DNA of 37,605 bases from a virus, in the IMG/VR virus record IMGVR_UViG_3300042319_001418, positions 1 to 37,605 of that record, one strand, 5' to 3'. Shown in pieces: positions 6,844 through 13,084 of the stretch. The translations under genes and the position numbers were made by a program. Each line of letters opens with the position of its first letter. Position 1 is the first letter of the stretch. Under the pieces are notes generated by a model that was not told the origin of the DNA, searched no databases, and saw only the letters and a program-made list of their open reading frames with translations.

Positions 6844-7256
6844 GTGGGACCCACAATATCGCCCTGTTGGGTGGGGAATCTGGTGACATTGAGACTGTCC
6901 AAATGCTCCTGATAGGCATCTCTACCACCTTCTTGCATCCAGGCTGAATAACTCCATTCATACATCTGATACTGATCAGGCAGCAAACTCATGCCCTGAT
7001 TATCTTCAAAGGTTTGACTGTATTCTGCAAGCCTGGGATCATCGGCACCTGAAAACCTCACATGAAAAAAGCCAGTATGGGCTTCACAGAAATGCACAGT
7101 TTGCACTTCCTGTACAATTAGATTGCGAGTTTGAAACCATTCCATTTGACGCATGAGGTTATCACTATCAAAATTCAGGTCTCTGATGAAATATTGCACA
7201 AAATATTGGTTTTTCTGAGCGTCACTCAGAATTTGTTCTGCATAGGGAAGACTCAC
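6840..7256 (-). CDS. protein of unknown function
   Basis: The open frame extends upstream to 7577, but the upstream part is a shadow of the proline-rich lipoprotein and dUTPase genes. The start is placed at the GTG at 7256 because AGGAG lies nine bases before it and it sits two bases after the lipoprotein stop. The resulting 138-residue protein begins with an amphipathic helix (S-L-P-Y-A-E-Q-I-L) and has an acidic, Tyr/Trp-rich C-terminal half (QYQMYEWSYSAW). I do not recognise it. It is the last gene of the clpS-dut-lipoprotein run. Confidence 0.6.
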   Translation of the reverse strand: MSLPYAEQILSDAQKNQYFVQYFIRDLNFDSDNLMRQMEWFQTRNLIVQEVQTVHFCEAHTGFFHVRFSGADDPRLAEYSQTFEDNQGMSLLPDQYQMYEWSYSAWMQEGGRDAYQEHLDSLNVTRFPTQQGDIVGPT

Positions 7257-7258
7257 AG

Positions 7259-7501
7259 TCAAAATCTCCTGTAGGGGTTGTTGTAATATCCTGGATTGTA
7301 TCTGGGATACATAGGAATAGGTCTGGGTGGAGGCACATACACTCTGGGAGGTGGCACAACATACACTGGTGGAGGCACATACACTCTGGGAGGTGGCACA
7401 ACATACACTGGTGGAGGCACATACACTCTGGGCACAGGTGCCACATAGCCCACGCATGCTGACATCATCAGCAATGACAACAGTGCAACCGCACGCATCA
7501 T
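7259..7501 (-). CDS. proline-rich small lipoprotein
   Basis: The N-terminus is a short lipoprotein signal peptide, ending in the lipobox M-S-A-C with the modified Cys at residue 16. The mature part consists of a 14-residue unit (R-V-Y-V-P-P-P-V-Y-V-V-P-P-P) repeated about 2.5 times, then a Tyr/Asn/Arg-rich end. The repeat is visible in the DNA as a 42-bp direct repeat. An outer-membrane or periplasmic location is predicted; a role in cell-surface change or lysis is only a guess. The start overlaps the dUTPase stop (ATGATG) and the stop is two bases before the next start. Confidence 0.7.
   Translation of the reverse strand: MMRAVALLSLLMMSACVGYVAPVPRVYVPPPVYVVPPPRVYVPPPVYVVPPPRVYVPPPRPIPMYPRYNPGYYNNPYRRF
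7325..7436. repeat. 42-bp tandem repeat inside the lipoprotein gene
   Basis: A unit of 42 bp beginning ggtggaggcacatacact occurs about 2.5 times in tandem with almost no differences. It encodes the 14-residue Pro/Val/Tyr unit of the lipoprotein. Near-identity at the DNA level suggests recent expansion by slippage or recombination. Confidence 0.85.
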
Positions 7502-8010
7502 GAGGTGATGCCAGTGCTGCCAAATCCCCCTGTTCGGCTGGTACGTGCTTCTGGCTTGGTGGCAGTTTCTTCCACAATCATCTGTTGCACAGGCACCAGT
7601 TCACACTGAGCAATTCTGTCACCATGTTTGATTTCAAAACTCATTTCTGTATTGTTTACCAAGGCAACAAATGTTTCATGGTAATAGTCGCTGTCAATCA
7701 CACCTTGACAATTGATGAGGTTGATGCCCGTTTTCACACTTAATCCGCTTCTGGGATGAATTCTCAGACTATATCCCTCTGGAATCTCAAAAATCAAGCC
7801 AGTGGGCACCAGCATTCTATGACCACCCCACAGTTCGATTTTTTGATTGCTCACTCTGCTGCTGGCGTTTTCATTATATTGATTAAAGATCTTGACCCAT
7901 TCATTATCAGTCAAACATGCACTGATATCCCAACAGGCTGCCTGTTCAGTTGCTCTTGTGGGCAGAACAGCATGTGGTTGGGTCTTGTAGATCTTGAGAG
8001 TGGGTGTCAT
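7498..8010 (-). CDS. dut: dUTP diphosphatase
   Basis: All five motifs of trimeric dUTPases are present in order: motif I with Asp28, motif II P-R-S-G-L (86-90), motif III G-V-I-D-S-D-Y (103-109), motif IV G-D-R-I-A-Q (130-135) and the C-terminal motif V R-T-G-G-F-G-S-T-G (159-167). The enzyme converts dUTP to dUMP plus pyrophosphate, keeping uracil out of phage DNA and feeding dTMP synthesis. At 170 residues it is slightly long because of about 20 extra residues between motifs I and II. The ATG overlaps the clpS stop (ATGA) and its stop overlaps the lipoprotein start. Confidence 0.95.
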   Translation of the reverse strand: MTPTLKIYKTQPHAVLPTRATEQAACWDISACLTDNEWVKIFNQYNENASSRVSNQKIELWGGHRMLVPTGLIFEIPEGYSLRIHPRSGLSVKTGINLINCQGVIDSDYYHETFVALVNNTEMSFEIKHGDRIAQCELVPVQQMIVEETATKPEARTSRTGGFGSTGITS

Positions 8011-8327
8011 GATTGTTCTCCCTGGGGTTCAATTTCCACACGCAGGGGATGACCATTGGCCCTGGCTGTGGCCACAGTTTCATCACGCTTGGCAGCAGCC
8101 ACTTCATACGTGTAGGTGGCCACTGGTGCTCTGCCCTTTTGGTGAATCAAATGTGTGATTTCTGTTGCTTGATCCAGATCTTTGTTGAAAAATTGCATGA
8201 GGATCAGCACAACAAACTCAAAATAGGTTTTGTTGTCGTTGTAAAAAATAACATCAAACATGCTGGGAGGCTGCACCTTGGTGGTGGTTTTCTCTACAGT
8301 TTGTGTTGTTGATTGACTATTACTCAC
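8007..8327 (-). CDS. clpS: ClpS adaptor (N-degron recognition)
   Basis: After a 20-residue flexible Ser/Thr-rich tail comes P-P-S-M-F-D-V-I-F-Y-N-D-N-K-T. It matches the ClpS P-P-x-M-Y-x-V-x-L-x-N-D-D-x-T region, including the Asn-Asp that hold the N-terminal residue of the substrate. The helix with L-I-H-Q-K-G keeps the conserved His of the binding pocket, and H-P-L ends the fold. ClpS delivers proteins bearing bulky N-terminal residues to ClpA (or ClpC), and can block other ClpA substrates. The GTG start has AGGAG eight bases upstream and a TTGACA-N17-TATCAT promoter above it. The window holds a clpX but no clpA, so it would have to act on the host's ClpAP. Confidence 0.9.
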   Translation of the reverse strand: MSNSQSTTQTVEKTTTKVQPPSMFDVIFYNDNKTYFEFVVLILMQFFNKDLDQATEITHLIHQKGRAPVATYTYEVAAAKRDETVATARANGHPLRVEIEPQGEQS

Positions 8328-8348
8328 GGGTTGTCTCCTGCTAGGCTA

Positions 8349-8377
8349 ATGATAATCGTGTGAGCTGATTATGTCAA
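8349..8377 (-). promoter_or_regulatory. sigma70-type early promoter of clpS-dut run
   Basis: TTGACA (8372-8377) and TATCAT (8349-8354) are 17 bp apart on the minus strand. The predicted start of transcription lies about 15 bp before the clpS GTG with its Shine-Dalgarno sequence. It should serve clpS, dut, the lipoprotein and the 138-residue gene. Confidence 0.75.
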
Positions 8378-8893
8378 ATGTGGTTGTATGGCTTGCCAGA
8401 TTGTGTCCACAGCTGGCTCACCACCCACAATGCTGCTGTAGGGAATATCATAGATGTCCAGCAAATTTCTCACCAGGGTGTCAAATTCTCTAGCCTCGTG
8501 TTCATCCTGATTTCTGCCCACTGGATTGTAGGCAAAGTTCCTGGTCAACAGAAAATTTATGTTGTGGTATCTGTTGAAAACTTCCATGACCAGGTTGCTG
8601 AAATTGTCTCCCAGCGTGTTGGGTTTCACATAAACCAGGCCCAGGGGGATGGGACTGTCAGTGATCACCCAATCAAGATTGTGTTCCACCAACCTGGCTA
8701 TGCGCCTCTGCTGTTTGGCAAACACATAGATCTGATCTTCCAAGATGTTGTATCGTCGTTCCCAGGTGAGGTCCTTGGCATATTCCTGAATTAACTCACA
8801 CTCAATACCCACTGATTTCATGTGATAAAACAGCCCAGCCGCATTGGTACTCTTGCCAGTTCCGGGACCTCCAAAAATATTCAATACTTTCAT
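8369..8893 (-). CDS. P-loop kinase/ATPase of the AAA_28 (NadR-like) type
   Basis: Walker A GGPGTGKS lies at residues 8-15 of a 174-residue protein. I-T-D-S-P follows in the position of Walker B, and an L-L-T-R-N-F-x-Y-N-P-x-G-R lid-like segment lies further on. This is the layout of AAA_28 domain proteins, related to the kinase part of NadR, which are common in large phages. A role in nucleoside, nicotinamide riboside or other small-molecule phosphorylation is possible but not shown. The start at 8893 is chosen because AGGGA precedes it and MKVLNIFGG is the natural N-terminus; the upstream GTG has no such signal. Confidence 0.8.
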   Translation of the reverse strand: MKVLNIFGGPGTGKSTNAAGLFYHMKSVGIECELIQEYAKDLTWERRYNILEDQIYVFAKQQRRIARLVEHNLDWVITDSPIPLGLVYVKPNTLGDNFSNLVMEVFNRYHNINFLLTRNFAYNPVGRNQDEHEAREFDTLVRNLLDIYDIPYSSIVGGEPAVDTIWQAIQPHLT

Positions 8894-8957
8894 TTGTTGT
8901 TTCCCTGTTTGTATCACAACTGTAAACTGAATGTCACAGTCAAGTCAAAGAAAAGGA

Positions 8958-8975
8958 GGAGGATTTGCATCCTCC
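8958..8975 (-). terminator. intrinsic terminator of hsp20
   Basis: On the minus strand a 7-bp GC-rich stem closes a GCAA tetraloop and is followed by TCCTTTTCTTT. It lies 18 nt after the hsp20 stop. The same GAT-GCAA-ATC tip occurs in the hairpin at 12680-12705. Confidence 0.8.
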
Positions 8976-8992
8976 CCTTGCATGGCTCAGGA

Positions 8993-9463
8993 TCAGCCTT
9001 GTATGGCTGGTGAGGCAAGTGCATTGCCAATGGCAATTTTGCGTGGCTTGAGAGCTTCGGGAATTTCCTTGCGGAAATTGATGGTCAAGACCCCGTTGTT
9101 GAGATCACTGTCAGTCACATACACATATTGATCCAGGTAGAAGATTCTGGTGAAGTTTCTGCCTGCGATGCCCTTGTGCAGGAAGGTCCTGGCATCATCC
9201 TTTTGTACTCTGCCTGTGACAGTGAGCACACCATCATGTTCTGTGATGTCCAAATCTTCAGCACTGTATCCTGCCACAGCCATGCTGAGGCGGAATTCAG
9301 TGTCGCTGATCTTTTCTAGATCATATGGGGGAAAGCCCTGATTGCTGTTGTGGCGGATGTGATCCAGAACACGGAAAGTGGGTTCATATCCCACTGCGAA
9401 CCTGTTGAGGTCACGCATGAGTTCATCCAGATACTTGTCGAGTGAAAGTGTCGCTGTACGCAT
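8993..9463 (-). CDS. hsp20: small heat shock protein Hsp20/IbpA family
   Basis: The 156-residue protein has an N-terminal arm with F-P-P-Y-D-L, the usual entry into the alpha-crystallin domain. It then has a V-A-G-Y-S-A-E-D-L-D-I-T segment, V-T-G-R-V and the closing G-V-L-T-I-N-F motif, and ends in P-R-K-I, close to the I-x-I anchoring motif. It is an ATP-independent holdase that keeps unfolded proteins soluble for DnaK; T4-like cyanophages carry similar genes. The start at 9463 has AAGGAGA six bases upstream; the in-frame codons above it are leader. The leader can fold so that the Shine-Dalgarno sequence is paired (see the regulatory entry). Confidence 0.9.
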   Translation of the reverse strand: MRTATLSLDKYLDELMRDLNRFAVGYEPTFRVLDHIRHNSNQGFPPYDLEKISDTEFRLSMAVAGYSAEDLDITEHDGVLTVTGRVQKDDARTFLHKGIAGRNFTRIFYLDQYVYVTDSDLNNGVLTINFRKEIPEALKPRKIAIGNALASPAIQG

Positions 9464-9537
9464 GTTGATTCTCCTTGATAAAGCGAGATTTATATGTGAG
9501 CCCTCATTAGGCACTCACTGTGAACACTATGTTCACA
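9464..9537 (-). promoter_or_regulatory. candidate ROSE-like RNA thermometer in the hsp20 leader
   Basis: The predicted 73-nt leader can form three successive hairpins: arms 9531-9537/9519-9525; a GTGA-GCC/GGC-TCAC stem near 9495-9517; and a start-proximal hairpin at 9470-9488. In the last one UCUCGCUU pairs with AAGGAGA, fully covering the Shine-Dalgarno sequence and leaving one bulged G. The UCGCU core fits the U-Y-G-C-U anti-SD motif with bulged G that defines ROSE thermometers of small heat shock genes. The dnaK leader carries the same element. Folding was done by eye. Confidence 0.6.
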
Positions 9538-9542
9538 TGAAT

Positions 9543-9571
9543 TATTTACATAATCTAGTCTACAAAGTCAA
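9543..9571 (-). promoter_or_regulatory. sigma70-type promoter of hsp20
   Basis: TTGACT (9566-9571) and TAAATA (9543-9548) are 17 bp apart on the minus strand. The -10 region also reads TGTAAATA, one mismatch from the T4-type late octamer, so the same site could serve both early and late transcription. The -35 box overlaps the end of the upstream gene. Confidence 0.6.
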
Positions 9572-9894
9572 TCTAGGCTGAGTAAATTTCCCCAAACCAT
9601 TTCAAAAATGCTGGAATCCTGATCAAACATGCGAATTTCCCATTTGTGGAATTTTTGATTGTGGATACTGTTGCTTTTGAGTTGCCTATTTGCCCAGGCA
9701 ACACTGTTGTTGCCATAACCACCTGCAATTATTTGATCAGTTATCTTGATGAATATAAAGTTGTGTGTGCAGTGATTGCTCAACCATCCCCCCATGGTTT
9801 CCTGTTGTTTGGCTGTGAGCGGTTCTGTGAATTCATAGGTGACGTCAAAAACTCCCTGAGGATCGGTCTTATACAACGGAGGCCAAGTATTCAT
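9568..9894 (-). CDS. protein of unknown function
   Basis: With the start at 9894 the product is 108 residues. It has a mixed alpha/beta look, with a T-E-P-L-T-A-K-Q-Q helix, N-F-I-F-I-K-I strand and a C-terminal W-E-I-R-M-F strand. No family is recognised. No strong Shine-Dalgarno sequence precedes the ATG; a TTG six codons upstream is possible. The gene is divergent from the P-loop kinase at 9943, and the 48 bp between them hold the kinase's late promoter. Confidence 0.55.
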   Translation of the reverse strand: MNTWPPLYKTDPQGVFDVTYEFTEPLTAKQQETMGGWLSNHCTHNFIFIKITDQIIAGGYGNNSVAWANRQLKSNSIHNQKFHKWEIRMFDQDSSIFEMVWGNLLSLD

Positions 9895-9929
9895 GCCAAT
9901 AATTATGCACAAAAGATTGTTAGGTCAAC

Positions 9930-9937
9930 TATAAATA
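9930..9937 (+). promoter_or_regulatory. T4-type late promoter, leaderless arrangement
   Basis: An exact TATAAATA octamer lies 5 nt before the ATG at 9943. In T4 late promoters transcription starts about 5-6 nt after this octamer, so the mRNA would begin at or next to the start codon. No Shine-Dalgarno sequence is present. Confidence 0.7.
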
Positions 9938-9942
9938 AACAC

Positions 9943-10593
9943 ATGAGATACGATGTTTTGCAATCCCCAGTTATTCAAGAAGGTGTTCACGATGTGGGCA
10001 TTTTCAAGGCAGTGTTCATGGCTGGCAGCCCCGGCAGTGGCAAGAGTACTGTGAGAAGAATCCTATTTGGAGGCCTGGGCTTCAAAACTGTGGATGCTGA
10101 TGAAATCCGTGCTGCCTGGATCAAGCTGGGCAGAGAAGGTGACTATCAGAAATATGGTGAGATTGTTCGCAAACAACGCCAGAGTTACATGGATCAAAGA
10201 CTGGGCTTAATTTGGGACACCACTGCCTGGTGGTTGTCCAGCATCAAGGAAACCACTCATCAGCTACAGGACATGGGTTATGATGTGGGCATGGTGCATG
10301 TGTGGACACCCTTGGATGTGGCCATGAACAGAGTAGCCAGCAGAGCTCATCTCACTGGGCGCGAAGTTCCCGAAGAGGAAATAACCAAACGCTATCAGGC
10401 TCTCAAAGATAACACCAAACACTATGTGGAAATGTTTGGTGATCATTATTGGTTTGTGGATAACAGTGGTGAACAACCCAAGCTGGACAGAATACAAAGA
10501 AGTGTGCTGCGTTGGATTAAATCTCCGCCCAGCTCTCCCATTGCACAACAATGGATGGCTAGTCAAAAACTTGTTGGTCAACCACCCAAATAA
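9943..10593 (+). CDS. P-loop kinase, zeta-toxin/AAA_33-like
   Basis: This is one of the few plus-strand genes. The 216-residue product has Walker A GSPGSGKS (28-35) preceded by F-K-A-V-F-M-A. It has a V-D-A-D-E-I acidic motif after the first helix, a D-T-T strand end and a V-x-V-W-T-P-L-D-V-A-M-N-R-V-x-x-R lid-like segment. Phage proteins of the F-K-A-x-F-x-A-G-x-P-G-S-G-K-S type are common in T4-like phages; their substrates are not established. The ATG at 9943 is chosen because the late octamer would start transcription there; a longer frame to the left runs through the divergent gene and is not credible. It converges with the gene ending at 10597. Confidence 0.75.
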   Translation: MRYDVLQSPVIQEGVHDVGIFKAVFMAGSPGSGKSTVRRILFGGLGFKTVDADEIRAAWIKLGREGDYQKYGEIVRKQRQSYMDQRLGLIWDTTAWWLSSIKETTHQLQDMGYDVGMVHVWTPLDVAMNRVASRAHLTGREVPEEEITKRYQALKDNTKHYVEMFGDHYWFVDNSGEQPKLDRIQRSVLRWIKSPPSSPIAQQWMASQKLVGQPPK

Positions 10594-10596
10594 TCA

Positions 10597-11595
10597 CTAC
10601 CAAGGGTTTGGATCGTTGCCTTCCAGGTAGCGATCAATAATATATTGTTTCCATTGATCCAATCTCAGGGCCCAATATTCGCCATTGATGAGAATTTCTC
10701 TGCCATCTATCATGGCATTTTCCAGATCGTCTGATCTGGGTTCCAGGTGGTTCATGATAGCCTCATCTGAGAGCAAATCCTCTTTGGTTTTGTTGAACTC
10801 ATCTGGTAATTTTAGAGGATTGCCATCGTTGAAATTGTTCTGGATTTCCCAAAACACATCATCATCATAATTGTACCCACTGATTTCCTTGCCCAGGGGA
10901 GTATCTCGCCATTCCGGCACATTATCCATCAACCAATTTCTCAATGAGATCATGAAATTGTCCTGCCAGCCAGCACCCACAAGTGAATCATAACTGCTGA
11001 GTATCAAATCCCCGACATTTGTGGTGAGCACATGAACTCCATTCTTGGGAAAAATACAATATATGTGGCTACCATAATTACTGGCAAAATCACGACTGGT
11101 GGTGGTGAAAATGCTGTTGCTTCTCAGTGCTTGGAAGCCATGGTTTCTCAGAGCTTGATCCAGTCTGTTGCTGATCTCTGTTCTGCTGTCCTTGGGTGCT
11201 CTGTCTTCTCTGCTGCGACCTTCAAAAACACTCACATCTGTTCTCAACCCTCTGTACAACATTTTGCCAGTGACTTTCATCACAGGCAGGAAGTCACTGC
11301 ACTCTCTGTCCAGAATGGCAAACATTCTGGTCATACCGTTGTCAGGACGCAGTTGCATGCGTTGCAAATAGGACACCTTGAGATCAATGCGTTTCTTGAG
11401 TTTTTCCAGACTGTCCTGTAATTGTTGATCTTTCTGGAACATGCTGCTCAAACTTTCGCTGGATGCCAAACTGTCCAGCAGTTGATCAATTTTATTCTGG
11501 ATGTCTTGTGCTCTGCGTAGAGATAGATCATCTCTGATTTTTTTCTCGCCAGGCTGCAGGAGAGAGGAGTTTTCCAAAAGATCCCATAATTTCAT
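10597..11595 (-). CDS. ADP-ribosyltransferase-like protein B with capsid-targeting-like N-terminus
   Basis: This is the most complete of three paralogs (332 residues). The N-terminus M-K-L-W-D-L-L-E ends in an L-x-E tripeptide, like the peptide removed from T4 internal proteins by the prohead protease. A helical region (20-110) follows. The catalytic-looking part has L-Y-R-G (Arg115), R-A-P-K-D-S, L-R-S-N-S-I-F-T-T-T-S (158-167), an I-F-P strand and I-N-G-E-Y-W-A-L (Glu306). Arg, STT/STS-like strand and Glu are the R-S-E triad of arginine-type ADP-ribosyltransferases. T4 Alt, an injected ADP-ribosyltransferase, is the obvious analogue. An AATAAATA motif lies at 11621-11628. The enzymatic role is inferred from motifs. 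Confidence 0.7.
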   Translation of the reverse strand: MKLWDLLENSSLLQPGEKKIRDDLSLRRAQDIQNKIDQLLDSLASSESLSSMFQKDQQLQDSLEKLKKRIDLKVSYLQRMQLRPDNGMTRMFAILDRECSDFLPVMKVTGKMLYRGLRTDVSVFEGRSREDRAPKDSRTEISNRLDQALRNHGFQALRSNSIFTTTSRDFASNYGSHIYCIFPKNGVHVLTTNVGDLILSSYDSLVGAGWQDNFMISLRNWLMDNVPEWRDTPLGKEISGYNYDDDVFWEIQNNFNDGNPLKLPDEFNKTKEDLLSDEAIMNHLEPRSDDLENAMIDGREILINGEYWALRLDQWKQYIIDRYLEGNDPNPW

Positions 11596-11620
11596 TTTAA
11601 ATTGCACCGCATGTTTGAAT

Positions 11621-11628
11621 TATTTATT
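11621..11628 (-). promoter_or_regulatory. late-promoter-like octamer
   Basis: AATAAATA on the minus strand, one mismatch from TATAAATA, lies 25 nt upstream of the ATG at 11595. It sits in the gap between paralogs B and C and would allow late expression of B. Confidence 0.5.
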
Positions 11629-11642
11629 TGGATTGAGTTCAT

Positions 11643-12638
11643 TCAATCTTGGTTATAGATAAATGATTGTTCCAAAAACGTATTCCAAAGATCATACCTG
11701 AATGCCCAATATTCACCTCTGATGCGACACGTTTTGGAGGAAACAGTAAATTGATGGGCACTCAGTTGCTGTGGGTCAAAGGTGTTTATTATGGCCTGAT
11801 CATTAATAAAATCAGTCAGGCTCTTGTCGAATTGTGGAGGGATCTTCCAACGATTACCTCTATAGGAGAATTCCATTTTCAATTGGTGAAAAATTTCTAG
11901 ATAATTCTGTGCTTTGACAGCATTTCCTAGATCGTTATATCCTGATTCAGGGGTGTGGGATTTGACCCAAATTTTCAAGTCAAGAACGAATTCATCCAAT
12001 TCTGACCGATCTGCAAAATTTCCCATAGTCAAGGGGAGATTGTTGTATTGGAGTATTTGGAATCCATTTTTGGGAAAAATCACATAAGTGATGCCCCCAG
12101 CCCTCCTTGGATCCCACTGGTCTGTGGTGACCCACATGCTGTTGGTGAGGAAAGCAGTGTAACCTGAATTCTTGAGAGCTTGATCAAATGTTTGTGTGAT
12201 TTCTGGAAAGTTAATTTTATCTGGTACAAGGTATTCCGCTTCTGGCTGCGCATGTGCGTCAAACACTGAATCTTGTTGTTGGATACTGGTATACAGTAGA
12301 CGGTGGTTTTCCTTGATCAAATTGATCCACTCACTGCATTCCTGTTGCAGTATGGGTATGATTTTCTTTTGGCCCTGAGTGGGCTTATCACCCATTTTAT
12401 GCAGGTAGGAAATTTTCAAATTGATTCGATTGATTAGTTTTTCCAACGCTGTTTGAAGTGCAGTGTCTTGTTGAAATCTGTCCTTGAGAATTACACTATC
12501 GTTAAATGCCTTGTTCAATTTACGTATTTTATCCAGTATTGCAGTCAAATCTCTAGTGGTGATGTCAGTTCTGGTGCGTTTTGCACCAGGTGGCATTGGT
12601 TGATCGAACGATTGTTCAAATAGATCTAGTAATTTCAT
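11643..12638 (-). CDS. ADP-ribosyltransferase-like protein C with capsid-targeting-like N-terminus
   Basis: This 331-residue paralog lies directly upstream of B, as a tandem duplicate. The N-terminus M-K-L-L-D-L-F-E again ends in L-x-E. It keeps the P-G-A-K/P-G-E-K segment after the leader, the N-S-M-W-V-T-T strand, I-F-P-K-N-G and R-G-E-Y-W-A-F. The Arg of the L-Y-R-G strand is replaced by Thr117 (L-L-Y-T-S), so the NAD-binding Arg expected in the family is missing. The start at 12638 aligns with the paralogs; ATGs at 12647 and 12653 are alternatives. A TCTAAATA motif lies at 12667-12674. Confidence 0.65.
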   Translation of the reverse strand: MKLLDLFEQSFDQPMPPGAKRTRTDITTRDLTAILDKIRKLNKAFNDSVILKDRFQQDTALQTALEKLINRINLKISYLHKMGDKPTQGQKKIIPILQQECSEWINLIKENHRLLYTSIQQQDSVFDAHAQPEAEYLVPDKINFPEITQTFDQALKNSGYTAFLTNSMWVTTDQWDPRRAGGITYVIFPKNGFQILQYNNLPLTMGNFADRSELDEFVLDLKIWVKSHTPESGYNDLGNAVKAQNYLEIFHQLKMEFSYRGNRWKIPPQFDKSLTDFINDQAIINTFDPQQLSAHQFTVSSKTCRIRGEYWAFRYDLWNTFLEQSFIYNQD

Positions 12639-12666
12639 TGGCATCAATTCCAATAACTGTTTGGTG

Positions 12667-12674
12667 TATTTAGA
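12667..12674 (-). promoter_or_regulatory. late-promoter-like octamer
   Basis: TCTAAATA on the minus strand, one mismatch from TATAAATA, lies 28 nt upstream of the ATG of paralog C and just after the hairpin at 12680-12705. Confidence 0.45.
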
Positions 12675-12679
12675 TGGCG

Positions 12680-12705
12680 AAAGCGATGATTTGCATCATC
12701 GCTTT
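12680..12705 (-). terminator. hairpin with GCAA tetraloop
   Basis: A perfect 11-bp stem (12680-12690 with 12695-12705) closes a GCAA loop on the minus strand. It is downstream of the bS21 gene and upstream of paralog C and probably ends the bS21 transcript. No U-run follows. The 86 bp between it and the bS21 stop also contain GGATCCCT/AGGGATCC and GGGAGGGAT/ATCCCTC inverted repeats that could form alternative stems. Confidence 0.6.
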
Positions 12706-12791
12706 TGACACCAACATTGAGGGAGGGATCATGGGCTTAATTTGGGCCACCTCCTTATCATGTTATCTGGATCCCTCTCCCAATTTTCAGC

Positions 12792-13022
12792 TTATGCCCA
12801 GGGATCCAATATGGCTTTTTTTCGCAACCAACGAATTCTGGCTTCAGCTTTTTTGCGGCGGCGCTTGGTGGTGGGCTTTTCATAAAACCTACGCTTGCGC
12901 AACTCTTTGGTAATACCTTCCTGATTCATTAGCCTCTTGAGGCGGCTCAATGCACCTTCCAGGTTACCATTCATAACTCTAACAAAAAGTCCCTTTTTGT
13001 TAAAAGTATATTGATCGTCCAT
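12792..13022 (-). CDS. rpsU: ribosomal protein bS21
   Basis: The 76-residue product matches bS21: V-R-V near the start, then a helix with L-E-G-A-L-S-R-L-K-R-L, E-L-R-K-R-R-F-Y-E-K-P-T-T-K-R-R-R-K-K-A-E-A and a basic helical tail. In bacteria bS21 sits next to the anti-Shine-Dalgarno end of 16S rRNA and helps select mRNAs. Large phages are known to carry bS21 genes, probably to replace the host copy and favour phage mRNAs. It has its own TTGACG-N17-TACACT promoter and AGAAGG before the ATG. Confidence 0.95.
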   Translation of the reverse strand: MDDQYTFNKKGLFVRVMNGNLEGALSRLKRLMNQEGITKELRKRRFYEKPTTKRRRKKAEARIRWLRKKAILDPWA

Positions 13023-13050
13023 GTTGTATTACCTTCTACTGAACAAACAT

Positions 13051-13079
13051 AGTGTAGAGGATTAGGATGATTACGTCAA
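13051..13079 (-). promoter_or_regulatory. sigma70-type promoter of bS21
   Basis: TTGACG (13074-13079) and TACACT (13051-13056) are 17 bp apart on the minus strand, just upstream of the bS21 gene and downstream of the 240-residue gene. Confidence 0.6.
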
Positions 13080-13084
13080 AATTA

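Noticed and set aside
7257-7577. N-terminal extension of the gene ending at 6840.
   Set aside because: It overlaps the lipoprotein repeats and the dUTPase 3' end in another frame; a GTG with AGGAG lies at 7256.
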